A DNA stretch of 64,000 bases, taken from contig JAPEIS010000013.1 of assembly GCA_029531795.1 (NCBI GenBank), forward strand, positions 2,170,001 to 2,234,000. The letters run 5' to 3'. The notes under the pieces were generated by a model that made no database searches, was not told the DNA's origin, and worked only from the letters and a program-made list of their open reading frames with translations. Source of the DNA: Sclerotinia nivalis (Eukaryota > Ascomycota > Leotiomycetes > Helotiales > Sclerotiniaceae). A program made the position numbers and the translations under genes. Shown here in pieces: positions 48,760 through 59,574 of the stretch (within the stretch, counting starts at the first letter, position 1; the number at the start of each line of letters is the position of its first letter).

Positions 48760-50453
48760 ATGCGCAATACACTTATCTTTGCTGGCAGCTCATGCCCGAA
48801 GCTCACAGATCAAATATGCACGAACTTGGGAATGGCTTCGGCTCCTGTCGAACTTACTCAGTTCGCAAATGTACTTCTTACGACCTCTCAAAGAAGTTAT
48901 TTAGCTAATACAACTTAGGGAGAGACAAGCGTTAAGATCATGACTAGCATTCGAGAGAAGGATGTGTTCGTCGTTCAATCGGGTAGTTCTAAGATTAATG
49001 ACAGTATCATGGAGCTTCTAATTATGATCTCTGCTTGCAAGGGAGGATCAGCGAACAAAATCACAGGTTGGTGGATTGAATTTTGTTTGTTTTTACTATT
49101 TACCACAAGACCCATCTGCTAACCTGTTTAGCTGTTCTGCCATACTTCCCATATAGCAGACAGTCAAAAAAGAAATCGCACCGAGGAGCTATCACTGCTC
49201 GTATGCTCGCAAATCTCTTACATGTTGCCGGAATCAATCATGTCATCACTGTCGACCTCCATGCTTCACAAATGCAAGGCTTTTTCAAATGCCCAGTCGA
49301 CAACCTTCACGCGGAGCCATTGATAGCACGCTGGATCCGACGCAATGTGCCAGAGTGGAATGAGGCTGTCTGTGTTTCAAAGAATGCTGGTGGCACGAAG
49401 AGAGTAACATCTCTAGCAGATGCTCTGAAGCTCAATTTCGGAATGGTTACAACAGACAAAAGACGAACCCCTGCGAACATGTCAATGAGCATGATTATGA
49501 GCCGACTTGAAGATTCCACTTGCGCAGATTTGGATTCAGAAGTCAATAAGCTACATATTGGCGCATTTCCAGCAGTAGAAGAGGAGACTGTAAAAGAACT
49601 CAAACAAAACGGAGGAGAAACAGAACCTACTTCTACACTGTTACCAAATGGTGATTCACCTCCACGACAGACAAGAGCACGCCAAGACAGCCACCCCTCT
49701 CCACAACGCTTGCCTAACTTGGCTGCTATCAGAACTGGACATAAAAGTTCTGTTGGGGCACCTTCGCCTTTAACCAGGGCGCACACTACCCCGCCACCAC
49801 GATCTGCACCTGTCGATGAAGCGATAGAAGCACAATATACTGACGAACGTGCTCGAGAGGTCACCCATGGCCGATTAGTTCAAGGCCACATCGTCTCAGA
49901 TGATTATCCTTCACCTACACAATCCGCCATGTCATCTTCATTAATTCTCGAACGCCCCGAAGATGACCCCATATCGATTTCTATGGCATCTTCAATCTTC
50001 ATGCCTGAGCCACATGCACTTGGCGGAACAGCTGATGCTGCTGGTGATGCGTCAGATGAAGAAGAGGAAGGTTTCAAAGACCCAGCCCTTGAACAAATGA
50101 TCACATTGGTAGGAGACGTTCGGAACCGTACCGTCTTCATCGTCGACGATATGATTGATAAAGCTGGTAGCTGGATTGCTGCGGCCGAAACCGTTGTTAA
50201 ACGTGGTGGTGCCAAGAAGGTCTATTGTATTGCTACACACGGCCTTTTTGGAGGAGATGCCCTCGAGGAACTTCAAAACTGCGATTGTATCGACATGATA
50301 GTTGTCACCAACTCATTCCCTATTCCACAAGAGAAAGCAAAAGACGCAAAGAAGCTGCAAATCTTAGATTTATCAAAGTTACTCTCCGAGGCCATCAGAA
50401 GGAATCATTATGGAGAATCTATTTCTGCTCTTTTTACACATTCTAGCGATTAG
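48760..50453 (+). CDS. Ribose-phosphate diphosphokinase (PRPP synthetase) with large insertion
   Basis: Makes PRPP from ribose-5-phosphate and ATP for nucleotide, histidine and tryptophan synthesis. Exons 48760-48870, 48919-49066 and 49132-50453 give 526 residues. Family marks: SCPKLTDQICTNLG, FANGETSVKI, VQSGSSKINDSIMELLIMI, VLPYFPYSRQSKK, GINHVITVDLHASQMQGFF and the PRPP-binding loop VFIVDDMIDKAGS (about 421-433). Between roughly residues 200 and 415 lies a low-complexity Ser/Pro/acidic insertion not found in typical PRPP synthetases; yeast Prs1 and Prs5 carry comparable non-homologous regions. It is therefore probably a Prs5-like subunit acting in a hetero-oligomer rather than alone. Confidence 0.9.
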
Positions 50454-51352
50454 ATTTTTGGTTTGAGATCATCTGATTAATATCAAAATCGATCTGCAAT
50501 TTGCTATTTTTGAAGATTTATACCCAGAGCGTGGCGTACGGTGGCAGAAAGACGGACAGAATCATGAATGAATGAATTGCTAGGTAGCAATGGAATGGGA
50601 ATGTATTTTCTTGGGAAGAAAATTAACTAAGGGCGCAAATTCATAGGACCAGGTGTTCTCCATTGTCTCGTCCCGAGTTTATAAGGTGCAGTGAGATATT
50701 TTGATATCCTTTTTCCTAAGTATTTCTCTTTCATTCGTCCCATTTTTTTCTCCCACTCCGGAGTTGTGGATGGTTAGCACTGAATTTTTATATGATTGAA
50801 CCACTGAGTGTCTCCGACCTTCTCCTGTTTCTTTCGTATATCTCCTAGCACTCTATCACACAATAACAAAATACCCAGCGATGCGATCTGTGGTGATCGC
50901 AGGGACATACTTTCCTCTAGAAAGATGTCCTTAACGGAGCGTTGGCAGATTAAACAAAACAACTCAATGTATCTATAGTTACTCTGTGACTGATATGGCG
51001 AGACGAAACTCAAAGGTACTTTATTTAGATCTGATGGATAAAGGACTGAGAACCACTCGGACATTTACTCTGGGAGCTGAATTGCAGTTTCAATTCGGGT
51101 TCTGGGAATTCAGAGGAATTATGAAATTATGTATAAAACAAACACAATATCATATACAAAGAAATACATCCATAGTGATATCGATATCGAATGATGAATA
51201 TACATACATATACTTCTATAAACTGTGATCTCATCTCTATCCGTTCATTTACAACACCGCTTTCCCAAACCCTTAATCAACATCTAGGTTCCAATATGAC
51301 AAATCACATAATATATACCCTTCCTCCCATCTAAAGCCCTGGGCTAACATAT
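50454..51352. other. Intergenic region between convergent genes
   Basis: Lies between the 3' ends of the PRPP synthetase and qutG-like genes. No gene seen. Confidence 0.5.
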
Positions 51353-53007
51353 CTAAGCCCCAGGACGTGTATAATCTAATGCTTCAACGCGTTTCCATAC
51401 CTCGCGCACGACGCGCTCTTGTTGCTGTCTTCCTGTTTCTGAGGCTGTGGGACCTGCTGGTCTGGGTGGGGAGGTTTGTTAGTTTTGGTGAATGGATGGA
51501 TGAATGTACTTTAAATGTGTTCTGTTCGGGCGGTTTATGATGTTTGCGGGTAAATTTTGAGGGGCGGATTTATGAGGAAGGAATAAGAAGATGAGGGAAA
51601 AAGGGGAAAGAGAATGGAAATAGGAAATCGAAAATAAAAAAATCATACCTAATAGCTAAATACAATCGACTACCCAATTTCACTTCTTCGATAGGATCGG
51701 TTTCGGGATTGGCGGGTGGATTGGCAGTGGTTATTAAACCGCCGGCTTCGCGGAGAATGCAGATTCCTGCTGCTACGTCCCTGCGTGGTTTGGTTAATTT
51801 GTGTCGGAGGGAAGGTTATGGGGAGGGAAAGTGGGATGGGAGAGAAAAGGGATTGTGAGAGGACGGGCGGACACATGAGATGGGTGAATTGAGAAGACAG
51901 GAGAGGCGATGAAATAGAGAAGAGAACGAACCATTCCCAACAACCTCCTTCCCACCAAATATCAAAAGCTCCTGTTGCTGTGTAGGCTAGATCCATCGTC
52001 GCGCTATATTTCACGGTAATGTTAGTATTATATATTTCCTCCTATTCTTCAATCACAAGGAGAAAAGGGCATAAACGAATAACCACTCACCTCCCCAAAC
52101 TCCTAACCCCATGAACCATTCCCCCTTTCCCACCCCTCCCACCAATTTCACTCGCCAAATTAACAAAACTATCAATCTTCTTCCTCAAATTCCCCCCCTC
52201 AATATCCCTTCTATCCTTCCCCCACTCGCAACTAAACGTACACCCCTTCGGTGCCTCTTTTCCCAACGGCTTCCCCTTCACATACGGTAACTGTCTTTTT
52301 CTCTTCAAATTTCCTGAGCCAAAGCTAGCACCTCCAGAAGCAACCCCATCGGTAACTCCTACGTGATCATTTTCCCATGCGCCATGGCCGGCTAGAGCAG
52401 AATAGGATACATCGAGGACAGGGGCATAGATGACTCCGATAATAGGGATTCCATTGAGACAGAAGGCAATGGAGATGCAGAACATGGGGAATAAGTGCGT
52501 GTAATTTACGGTTCCGTCGAGGGGATCCACGATCCAGGTGGGTGAAGAATCGACGAGATACTGCTTGGAGGAGCCGGAGGAATAGGTTTCTTCTCCGATG
52601 AATCTGGGATTTTGTTAGCTGGGGATCCTGTTTTGGGGAATCGGAAAGGAGCGGAATTGATATATACTTATGGGATGGATATTTACTTAATATCTCATGC
52701 TTGACGAATGCTTCAACATCTATCCAATACACGTGATTAGCTACATGTATTTTTCCAATCCACCAATTTTGCGTCGTCCATCGGATATATCCTTCCCATC
52801 CAAATCCAGCACAGAAATCCAAAACATACCCAAATCAGTCTGCGTAACAATATCCACCGCATTCATCTTTTCCTCCTCCTTTCCCCCATTATCACCCTCA
52901 CATCTCTTCTCTACCCCCTCCATCAAAATCTTGCCCGCTCTCCTCCCTAAATCCAACGCAAACGCGTAGATTTCCTGGAGTTCTTTATCTGGTATCTGAG
53001 CGGCCAT
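51353..53007 (-). CDS. qutG: Inositol-monophosphatase-like protein QutG (Neurospora qa-x)
   Basis: Member of the metal-dependent IMPase fold; in fungal quinate clusters its role is not settled. Six exons: 52830-53007, 52668-52719, 52091-52603, 51932-52003, 51649-51780 and 51353-51460/51461. Every junction keeps frame and gives about 351 residues. Start at 53007 (MAAQIPDKELQEIYAFALDL). Metal-site motifs are intact: GEET at about 80-83, WIVDPLDGT at about 100-108 and WWEGGCWEWDVAAGICILRE near the end, plus NAVDIVTQTDLDVE. Length close to Aspergillus QutG and Neurospora QA-X. First gene of the quinate cluster and its neighbour qutB is read in the same direction, which supports the name over a housekeeping IMPase. 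Confidence 0.87.
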
Positions 53008-53538
53008 CTTGATGTTTGGTATTGACGTTCTTGCTATCAATTGGGGTTTGAGATCTCCGGAGCAAACTTGGGATTGATATTGCTTGTGGTGAAGAGCTGA
53101 GGCTGAGGTAGACAGGCGGATTGATGAGTAAGAGTTGATAGTGGAGTTGTATCAAGCGGACTGGCCGATGATAGGCGTGTCGAAGCGTGGCGGGGTTGTA
53201 TGGTGGGGGTTATTCATTTATGCGGATTATTTATTCATGTTCGAAGATATGTCAATCAGTGATCACATCGATTGTCTGAAGATTTACAAATAAATACTGC
53301 ACCAAAAGGGAATTTTCAGTTCATAATACTATGGTAACATTTGATGGTCGGCGGAGAAATCTTGATTTTGCGATTTTGCATCCAATGCCTGAGTACTCTA
53401 TCTTGATTCTATATACAGCCCCTGAAAGTAGTTTTAATTTAACCCTGGATTCACATCGTGTTTTTATCTACCTGACATCATCACATTTAATTATAATTTG
53501 CCTCACTCTCTGATTCTTCACCTACACTTGACCTTGAA
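53008..53538. other. Intergenic gap where qa-2 and qa-4 homologues would be expected
   Basis: 531 bases, carrying the qutG promoter and the qutB 3' end. In Neurospora two catabolic genes lie between qa-x and qa-3; there is no room for them here and no fragment is visible. Confidence 0.6.
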
Positions 53539-54765
53539 TTATAACCTCGCATGCTTCGCCCTGTCACTCGCTAATTTCTCCAAAACAACACTCCTCACCT
53601 CCTTTACCGGTAAATGCTCAAGCTCAACTCCCAACCATACTTTATCTTGCTCCAGCCCTTGATTAATCATCGCCTCTACACCTCCCACTACCTGCCATCC
53701 TGCTTCCGCAGCCAATGCCGCTATTTGTGTATCTGGGCTAGGATGATAACACATTTCCAAGATCGCACCTTTTTCTCCCTCTTTATCCAAAAATTCGCTA
53801 ATGATTCCCCGCGCTCTATGTTCATCCTCGGATATCGGTGTGAAATCTGGAATCGCAGAAACGATGACCGTGGGTGCTGGTAATGATTTTGCTTGTGCTA
53901 TTGACTCGATATATAATAACCCATCTCCAAATCCATTGCTACTGCATTCTGCAATTACGGCATCGCATTCGGACTTATCCCGATTGACCATATATATGGT
54001 TTCACAACCAAGAAATTTTTTCAGTGCATAGACGGCTGCACGACAGGTTCCCCCGCCTCCAATAACCATGCCTGCTGACCCTTTTATACTTGATATTGTT
54101 GATGCTGTTGCGTTTTGGAGGAGAGCTTCGCGGATACCGATACAATCGGTGTTCGTTCCGCATAGGATCTTTTTACCTGATGGGGATATACGGTGGTAGA
54201 TAGTATTTATGGCGCCAATGGCAGCACCTTCAGGAGAAAGCTGGTCGAGGTGTGGGATGATGGCTACTTTGAATGGCATTGTTACGGAAGCGCCGAGAAA
54301 TTTGGGGTTTTTGGTGAGCTCGAGGCAATCTGTGAGGGTTCGAGTTTCATATAAATGTTGGGAGTAGTTGAGTGATAGAGACTGGAAGATTGTGCCGTGA
54401 ACTGGTGGTGAAAATGCGGTTAGCTAAAGATTTGAGAGAAGAGGTCATTGTGGAAGCTGTGTGTGCGTCAATGAAGTCTAGAAGAGGCTGAGTTTGATGA
54501 ATGAATGCATCCTCGAGCGCAGCGAGCTATAAGGGCTTGGGGGCAGGCCCCCATAGAAGTCATGTTGGGTGATGAACATATATGAAAGTTTTGATGTGAT
54601 GGAAAGACTCAGAATGCAAAACTCACAAAGAGGAGAAAGGGAATGAGCAATGGGGTACCCAAACAGATACGCAACACGATCCAAGTTTGAAATATCCGGA
54701 GGCGGGGTCTCCATCGTTGTGGAGGGAATGGTGACGTCTGAGGTGCTCATGATTGTTTGTGACAT
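53539..54765 (-). CDS. qutB: Quinate dehydrogenase QutB (Neurospora qa-3)
   Basis: NAD-dependent oxidation of quinate to 3-dehydroquinate, first step of quinate catabolism. Exons 54627-54765 and 53539-54401 give 333 residues, near the roughly 320-330 of Neurospora QA-3 and Aspergillus QutB. Shikimate/quinate dehydrogenase marks: YPIAHSLSPLFHG (substrate-binding SxSP at 42-45), GASVTMPFKVAI with the catalytic Lys at about 91, CGTNTDCIG with the Asp partner, GMVIGGGGTCRAAVYAL for NAD, and GGVEAMINQGLEQ near the end. The 225-base intron is unusually long for this window and holds a GC-rich hairpin (54538-54553). An ATG at 54750 is an alternative start. The GTNTDC wording and cluster position favour quinate over shikimate dehydrogenase. 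Confidence 0.88.
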
Positions 54766-56719
54766 AGCTATAGATAGATCCCAATATTCAGTAGATTATT
54801 GCAACTCGAATCGTATGTCTCGAAAAGAAATGAGTTGTAATATGGTTAAGGCTACAATAGATTATGATTTGGAGAAGCTTAGGATAAGGAACGGAAAAGA
54901 TATTTCGAGGAGTAACCGAGGAAGATGAAGCTTTTGATATCGTGGAGAAATCTAACTATGAAAGAAGGAGGAAAGGTCAAACAAAAAAGTCAATGGGGAA
55001 AGAATGATCTTCTCTGTAAGCCAAGTCTTGGGGTCTAATAATATTAGTCCGTGAGGAGTTTAGTAAAACTTCATACTTACTCCAGCTAATGGGGTTGTTT
55101 ACAATTTGGACTTGTCAGATGCTCTTTTTGCTCAGTCTGCTCGGTGCGGAAAATCCATACGTGCAGTGCGTCACAAAGTCGGAAAAATATAAAGCAGATC
55201 CGCACAATTTCATGCTTCCCGTAGGTGAGATCTAATTTGAGGACTCAGAGCCCTATTTTTCATTGAAACCCACGGATAAAGAAACTTGCGAAAGAATCCC
55301 ACAGACGTGGGGTTTAAGGCTAGACTCGCTTGAACCAATCATTTCCTAGAAACCCCTTGTCCTAGCTTGTTAAGCGACGGACTGGGTACATTTCGTCGAG
55401 ATGTTACTTATTTGAGATTAGTGTACCCGAAGTAATTCTAAGACTCCGCCATGAATATCTCAGGGTTTTATCAAAAGCTACGTTCGGTATGGCGAAGAAA
55501 GAAGAGGCTGGCGTAGATCTTTTGGAATAGCGGTGTTAGCTTCAGGAGAGCGAACCCATGACAAGAAATCAGAAACCATGGCAAAAAGATAGTTCAAGAA
55601 CTTCGGATAAATGTTTTTGGAGTCAAGATAGGTATCGACAGACGAGAATGAGCAACAAAAATTGGCTCTCAGGGTTGCAAAGTTGCAGCGCATAGTCGTC
55701 ATTGCGCAACATCCAGGTTGATTGGTATTAATATGGATTACCAACTTCGGTATACTTTCTTCATTTTAAATCGAGATAGAATTTTAGTACGAAGGTTGAG
55801 TTTCCCCGCTGATTCCCCATATGGAGAGCTATCATGGTGGTCCTTTCCATTTGCATACTAGAACAGCGACCAATTCCAACACACGTTTTGTATACGGATG
55901 GAAAAGGTCTTTCCCCTCCTTTTCTACATTCTCCGGGTCTCCACACTCTCCCACACACTATTATTTCCTCCACATTAACTTCCCTTCATCTAGGACAATA
56001 ATCCATACTAAAATCAGCCTGGTAAGATTTCAATAAACCAACCAAATTCCTCTCTTTAGTGCATGATGGATGACCTTCAAATTCCCACCTTGGTGCGCCA
56101 AATCTTCTTCCCCTTTCCACCTCATGGCTATCTAGATACGGAGTGCCCTCGTCCCTCCCTTGTGCCACCTATGCTACCCCACTAACACCAAAAACTAAGC
56201 AACTTTGTACTTTGACATCAGCGTTGGCAAGCATAATGTTCGCCCGCGCACGGAATATCACAAACTTACCAGACACACACCAAAATGACATGAATCTTTT
56301 ACCCCAGATTACAAACTAGAGTTCCTTGTCCAGCCCCGGAAACCGACCCGTAAGCGTGGCCTTTCAAGTGAAGGTAGTGGATTTCCGTCAAAACTATGCG
56401 ATCCACTGTATCAATGGGATTTTCCACTTATAAAATGGTGCTCCGTTACGAGTTGTCCTTTTCATCTCATCATCTTCCTCCTCTTCTATCTCATTTCATA
56501 TACATCTTCCAACAGCCAATTGTACCTAGTGGGCTTTGACGACAGTGTCTGAAGTTACGATATTTTTTTCACTACACAATTTGTGCGGGTGCAAGGGTTG
56601 AAGCTTATTGCTAGTGACTCACATTATTTTGAAGAATTTTTCTTCACGCCGCCAAGGAATTTTGGAATAGGTCAACAACTTCAAACCAGAGGGAATATTG
56701 AAATAGACATTTCTTCAAG
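54766..56719. other. Divergent intergenic region between qutB and qutD
   Basis: About 1.95 kb controlling both genes by position. No gene found; no exact GGATAA-N4-TTATCC palindrome spotted. GGATAA half-sites occur at about 54880 and 55273. A TATA box for qutD lies at 56430. Confidence 0.5.
56430..56436 (+). promoter_or_regulatory. TATA box for qutD
   Basis: TATAAAA about 284 bases upstream of the qutD ATG, followed by pyrimidine-rich DNA (56460-56510) typical of fungal transcription starts. Confidence 0.45.
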
Positions 56720-58511
56720 ATGGGTCTGTTGACTTTAGTAGAAGGTATGATAACTTGATCTTATCGAGCCTATTTCTAAAGAATAGACATTGACATTCTC
56801 CAGATCGGCCTACACCGCCATGTGTCTACAACGCCCGCGTATACTTTTGCGCAACTGTGTAAGTGGTCGCGTCTAATGTATATAAAGTCATCAAGCTAAC
56901 CATTACACAGAGCCGCATTCTGTGCAGTAATGATTGGATATGACTCCGCATTCATTGGAGGAACAATCGCTCTCACCTCTTTCAAAGACGAATTCAATTG
57001 GTCAAAATATTCAACTGACGAAGCCCTACTTATCTCCGAAAACATCGTTTCATTGTACCAGGCCGGTGCATTCTTTGGGGCTCTTGGTGCCTATGCAGCT
57101 GGCCACTACCTGGGTCGAAAAGTAGGCCTTCAACTCTTCTCCGGAATTTTCGTTCTTGGCGTTGGTTTGATGCTAGGTGCGAATGGAGATAGAGGTCTTG
57201 GATTGATTTATGGTGGCAGAGTACTAGCTGGTATCGGTGTTGGTGGTGCTTCAAATTTGACTCCTATCTATATTTCCGAACTTGCACCTCCGGCTATTCG
57301 AGGACGCTTGGTTGGACTGTATGAGATGGGATGGCAAGTTGGTGGTGTTGTTGGCTTTTGGATTAACGTAAGTCCTACACTCTTATAAATTTCAACATTC
57401 TCGTTTATTGACAAATCGACAGTATGGAGTCTCTACCACTATGCCCGCAAACCACGAGCAATGGATCATTCCATTCGCTGTTCAACTTATCCCCGCTGGC
57501 CTCATGTTCGCGGGACTCTGCTTCATCAAAGAATCTCCCAGATGGCTCATGAGCCGCGGTGATCGAGCCACAGCTCTCAAAAACCTCTGCTGGATCAGAA
57601 AACTTTCCCAAGACGATATTTACATGCTTGAAGAAGTATCCAGCATTGATACTGCTCTCGAAAAACAACACGCCACCGTCGGACTCGGCTTTTGGCAACC
57701 CTTCAAAGCCCTTGGTAACGACCGCAAAGTCATGTATCGTTTCGCTCTCGGCTGTTCGCTTTTCTTCTGGCAAAACACGTCCGGAATCAACGCAATCAAC
57801 TATTACTCCCCTACTGTCTTCAAGGAAATCGGCGTTGTCGGTACCAACAGTTCTCTCCTCACCACTGGTATCTTCGGTGTAATCAAGGCAGTCGTCACCA
57901 TCATATGGCTCTTTTTCCTCATCGATAACTTCGGTCGTAGAAATCTCCTCATGTACGGTGCCTTCGCTGGAGCAATCTGTCTGTACTATGTTGGATCCTA
58001 CATCGCCATTGCAGCTCCCTCTTCAAACCCCACCACCTCCCTCACCGCGGGCGGCAAATCCGCCATGGCATTCTTTTACCTATGGACCGCTTCCTATACC
58101 CCTTCATGGAACGGTACACCCTGGGTCATCAACTCCGAAATGTTTCCCCAGAATGTCCGCACGCTCGGCCAAGCATTCGCAGCAGCTAGTAACTGGTTTT
58201 TCAACTTCCTGGTTGCGCGCTTCACGGCGCAAATGTTCGAGGCCATGGGATATGGTGTCTTTATCTTCTTTGCATCGTTGATGATTTGCAGTATTGTTTT
58301 TGTATTTTTCTTGGTTCCGGAGACAAAGAGTATCCCGTTGGAGAGTATGGATAGACTCTTCAGCTCCGAGTTGAAGGCTAGACATGCGCATGGGATTGTG
58401 ATGAGAGAGTTGAAGGATGATGAAGAAGCGTTCAGGAGGAACGTGGAGGGAAGTGGAATTGGATTGGATAAAGAAGGAAATGAGAAGAGTGCGCATGTTG
58501 AGGTTGTTTGA
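56720..58511 (+). CDS. qutD: Quinate permease QutD (Neurospora qa-y), MFS sugar-porter family
   Basis: Plasma-membrane proton symporter for quinate. Exons 56720-56744, 56804-56858, 56911-57367 and 57423-58511 give 541 residues, close to QutD and QA-Y. The tiny first exon encodes MGLLTLVE and continues DRPTPPCVYNARVY, the start typical of quinate permeases. Further marks: MIGYDSAFIGGTIALTSF in helix 1, YGGRVLAGIGVGGASNLTPI, ELAPPAIRGRLVGLYE, KESPRWLMSRG, FWQNTSGINAINYYSP, IDNFGRRNLLMYG, NSEMFPQNVRTLGQA and VPETKSIPLESMDRLF. It is read divergently from qutB and convergently with qutR. Induction through QutA is expected by analogy. Confidence 0.92.
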
Positions 58512-59574
58512 GTGGTATTGACCTGGCCTTTTTTATAGAGGGAAAATGGGAAAAACTAGACGTTTAGAGAATCCTTTTTGATTTCGGGCGTGCACATTTG
58601 GAGGCAGGCTTTTTGGAACGAACAGATGCGCACTATTTATTGATGCACATCTATGATTATTTTCTTAGCACTTTTGGCACGTATATATGTAGATATGTCA
58701 TGAAATGAATTTATGAGTATGAGAATATTGAGAAGAACCTTCCTTATTTTGATTTGGAGGAAGATCAACGATTTCATGATATTATTTGTGATACCTACCA
58801 TATTTGTCTAAAGGCTGATTGATGCAATAATCTTATGTGGGAAGACGCGGGAAAACAAATAAATATCCAGTTATCCAATAGTCCGTATGAACAGAACAAA
58901 TGAATGCGAAAGCTTACAATGAAAAGCTGCGAATACTTGGAAAGCTGTGAAGCTTTAAATGAAACTCAATACTCTAAATAAGGATTGAGTATTCTGGATA
59001 ATTTGAATCATCCCTTGCACAATTTTGAGAATCTCTTCCCTCATTATCAGATCGTAATGCCAACTATTGGGAAGACATAAAATTAAGGAGTATATGTTGA
59101 ATTTTCCCGCTCTCTTCTTTTTACCCTGTCCTTACTTATGTGAAACAGATCTACTTTGCGCATTTCATATTTGTCAAGTTTGATGCTGTTATCCTATCCT
59201 ACCCCCCCCCCCCCCCCCCCATCCTTGATGCTAATCCTAATCCTAATTCTCAACGAATTTCATTACTTCATGGTGTTCCAACCTTCCCACCTTCCCTCTT
59301 TCCTTCGAAAACTCCTAGTTTCTAAATATGAACAAATAACCCAGTAGAACACCACGCTAAAACTGCACAATCTCATATCACAATTCTGACCCATGCTCAA
59401 ATTATCTATGGCCATCCTAACCTATTCCTGCCGCCACAAAAGATAAAACTTTGACAGCTAAGAAACGGCTGTCTCTCTTCTGATTCCAATGTATGGCGCG
59501 TCCTTAGAGTTTCCGTGTTCTAGACTTTCTCGTCGCACGAGTACCAAATGCCACGTCCAGCCATCAACCACAGA
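58512..59574. other. Intergenic region between convergent qutD and qutR
   Basis: Contains a 19-base C run (59202-59220) followed by short TAATCC repeats. No gene seen. Confidence 0.6.
59202..59220 (+). repeat. Poly-C tract (19 C)
   Basis: Uninterrupted C run; its length is likely to vary or be misassembled. Confidence 0.9.

Noticed and set aside
49307..49864. 185-codon minus-strand frame
   Set aside because: Antisense to the PRPP synthetase insertion; the low-complexity coding DNA leaves the opposite strand open.
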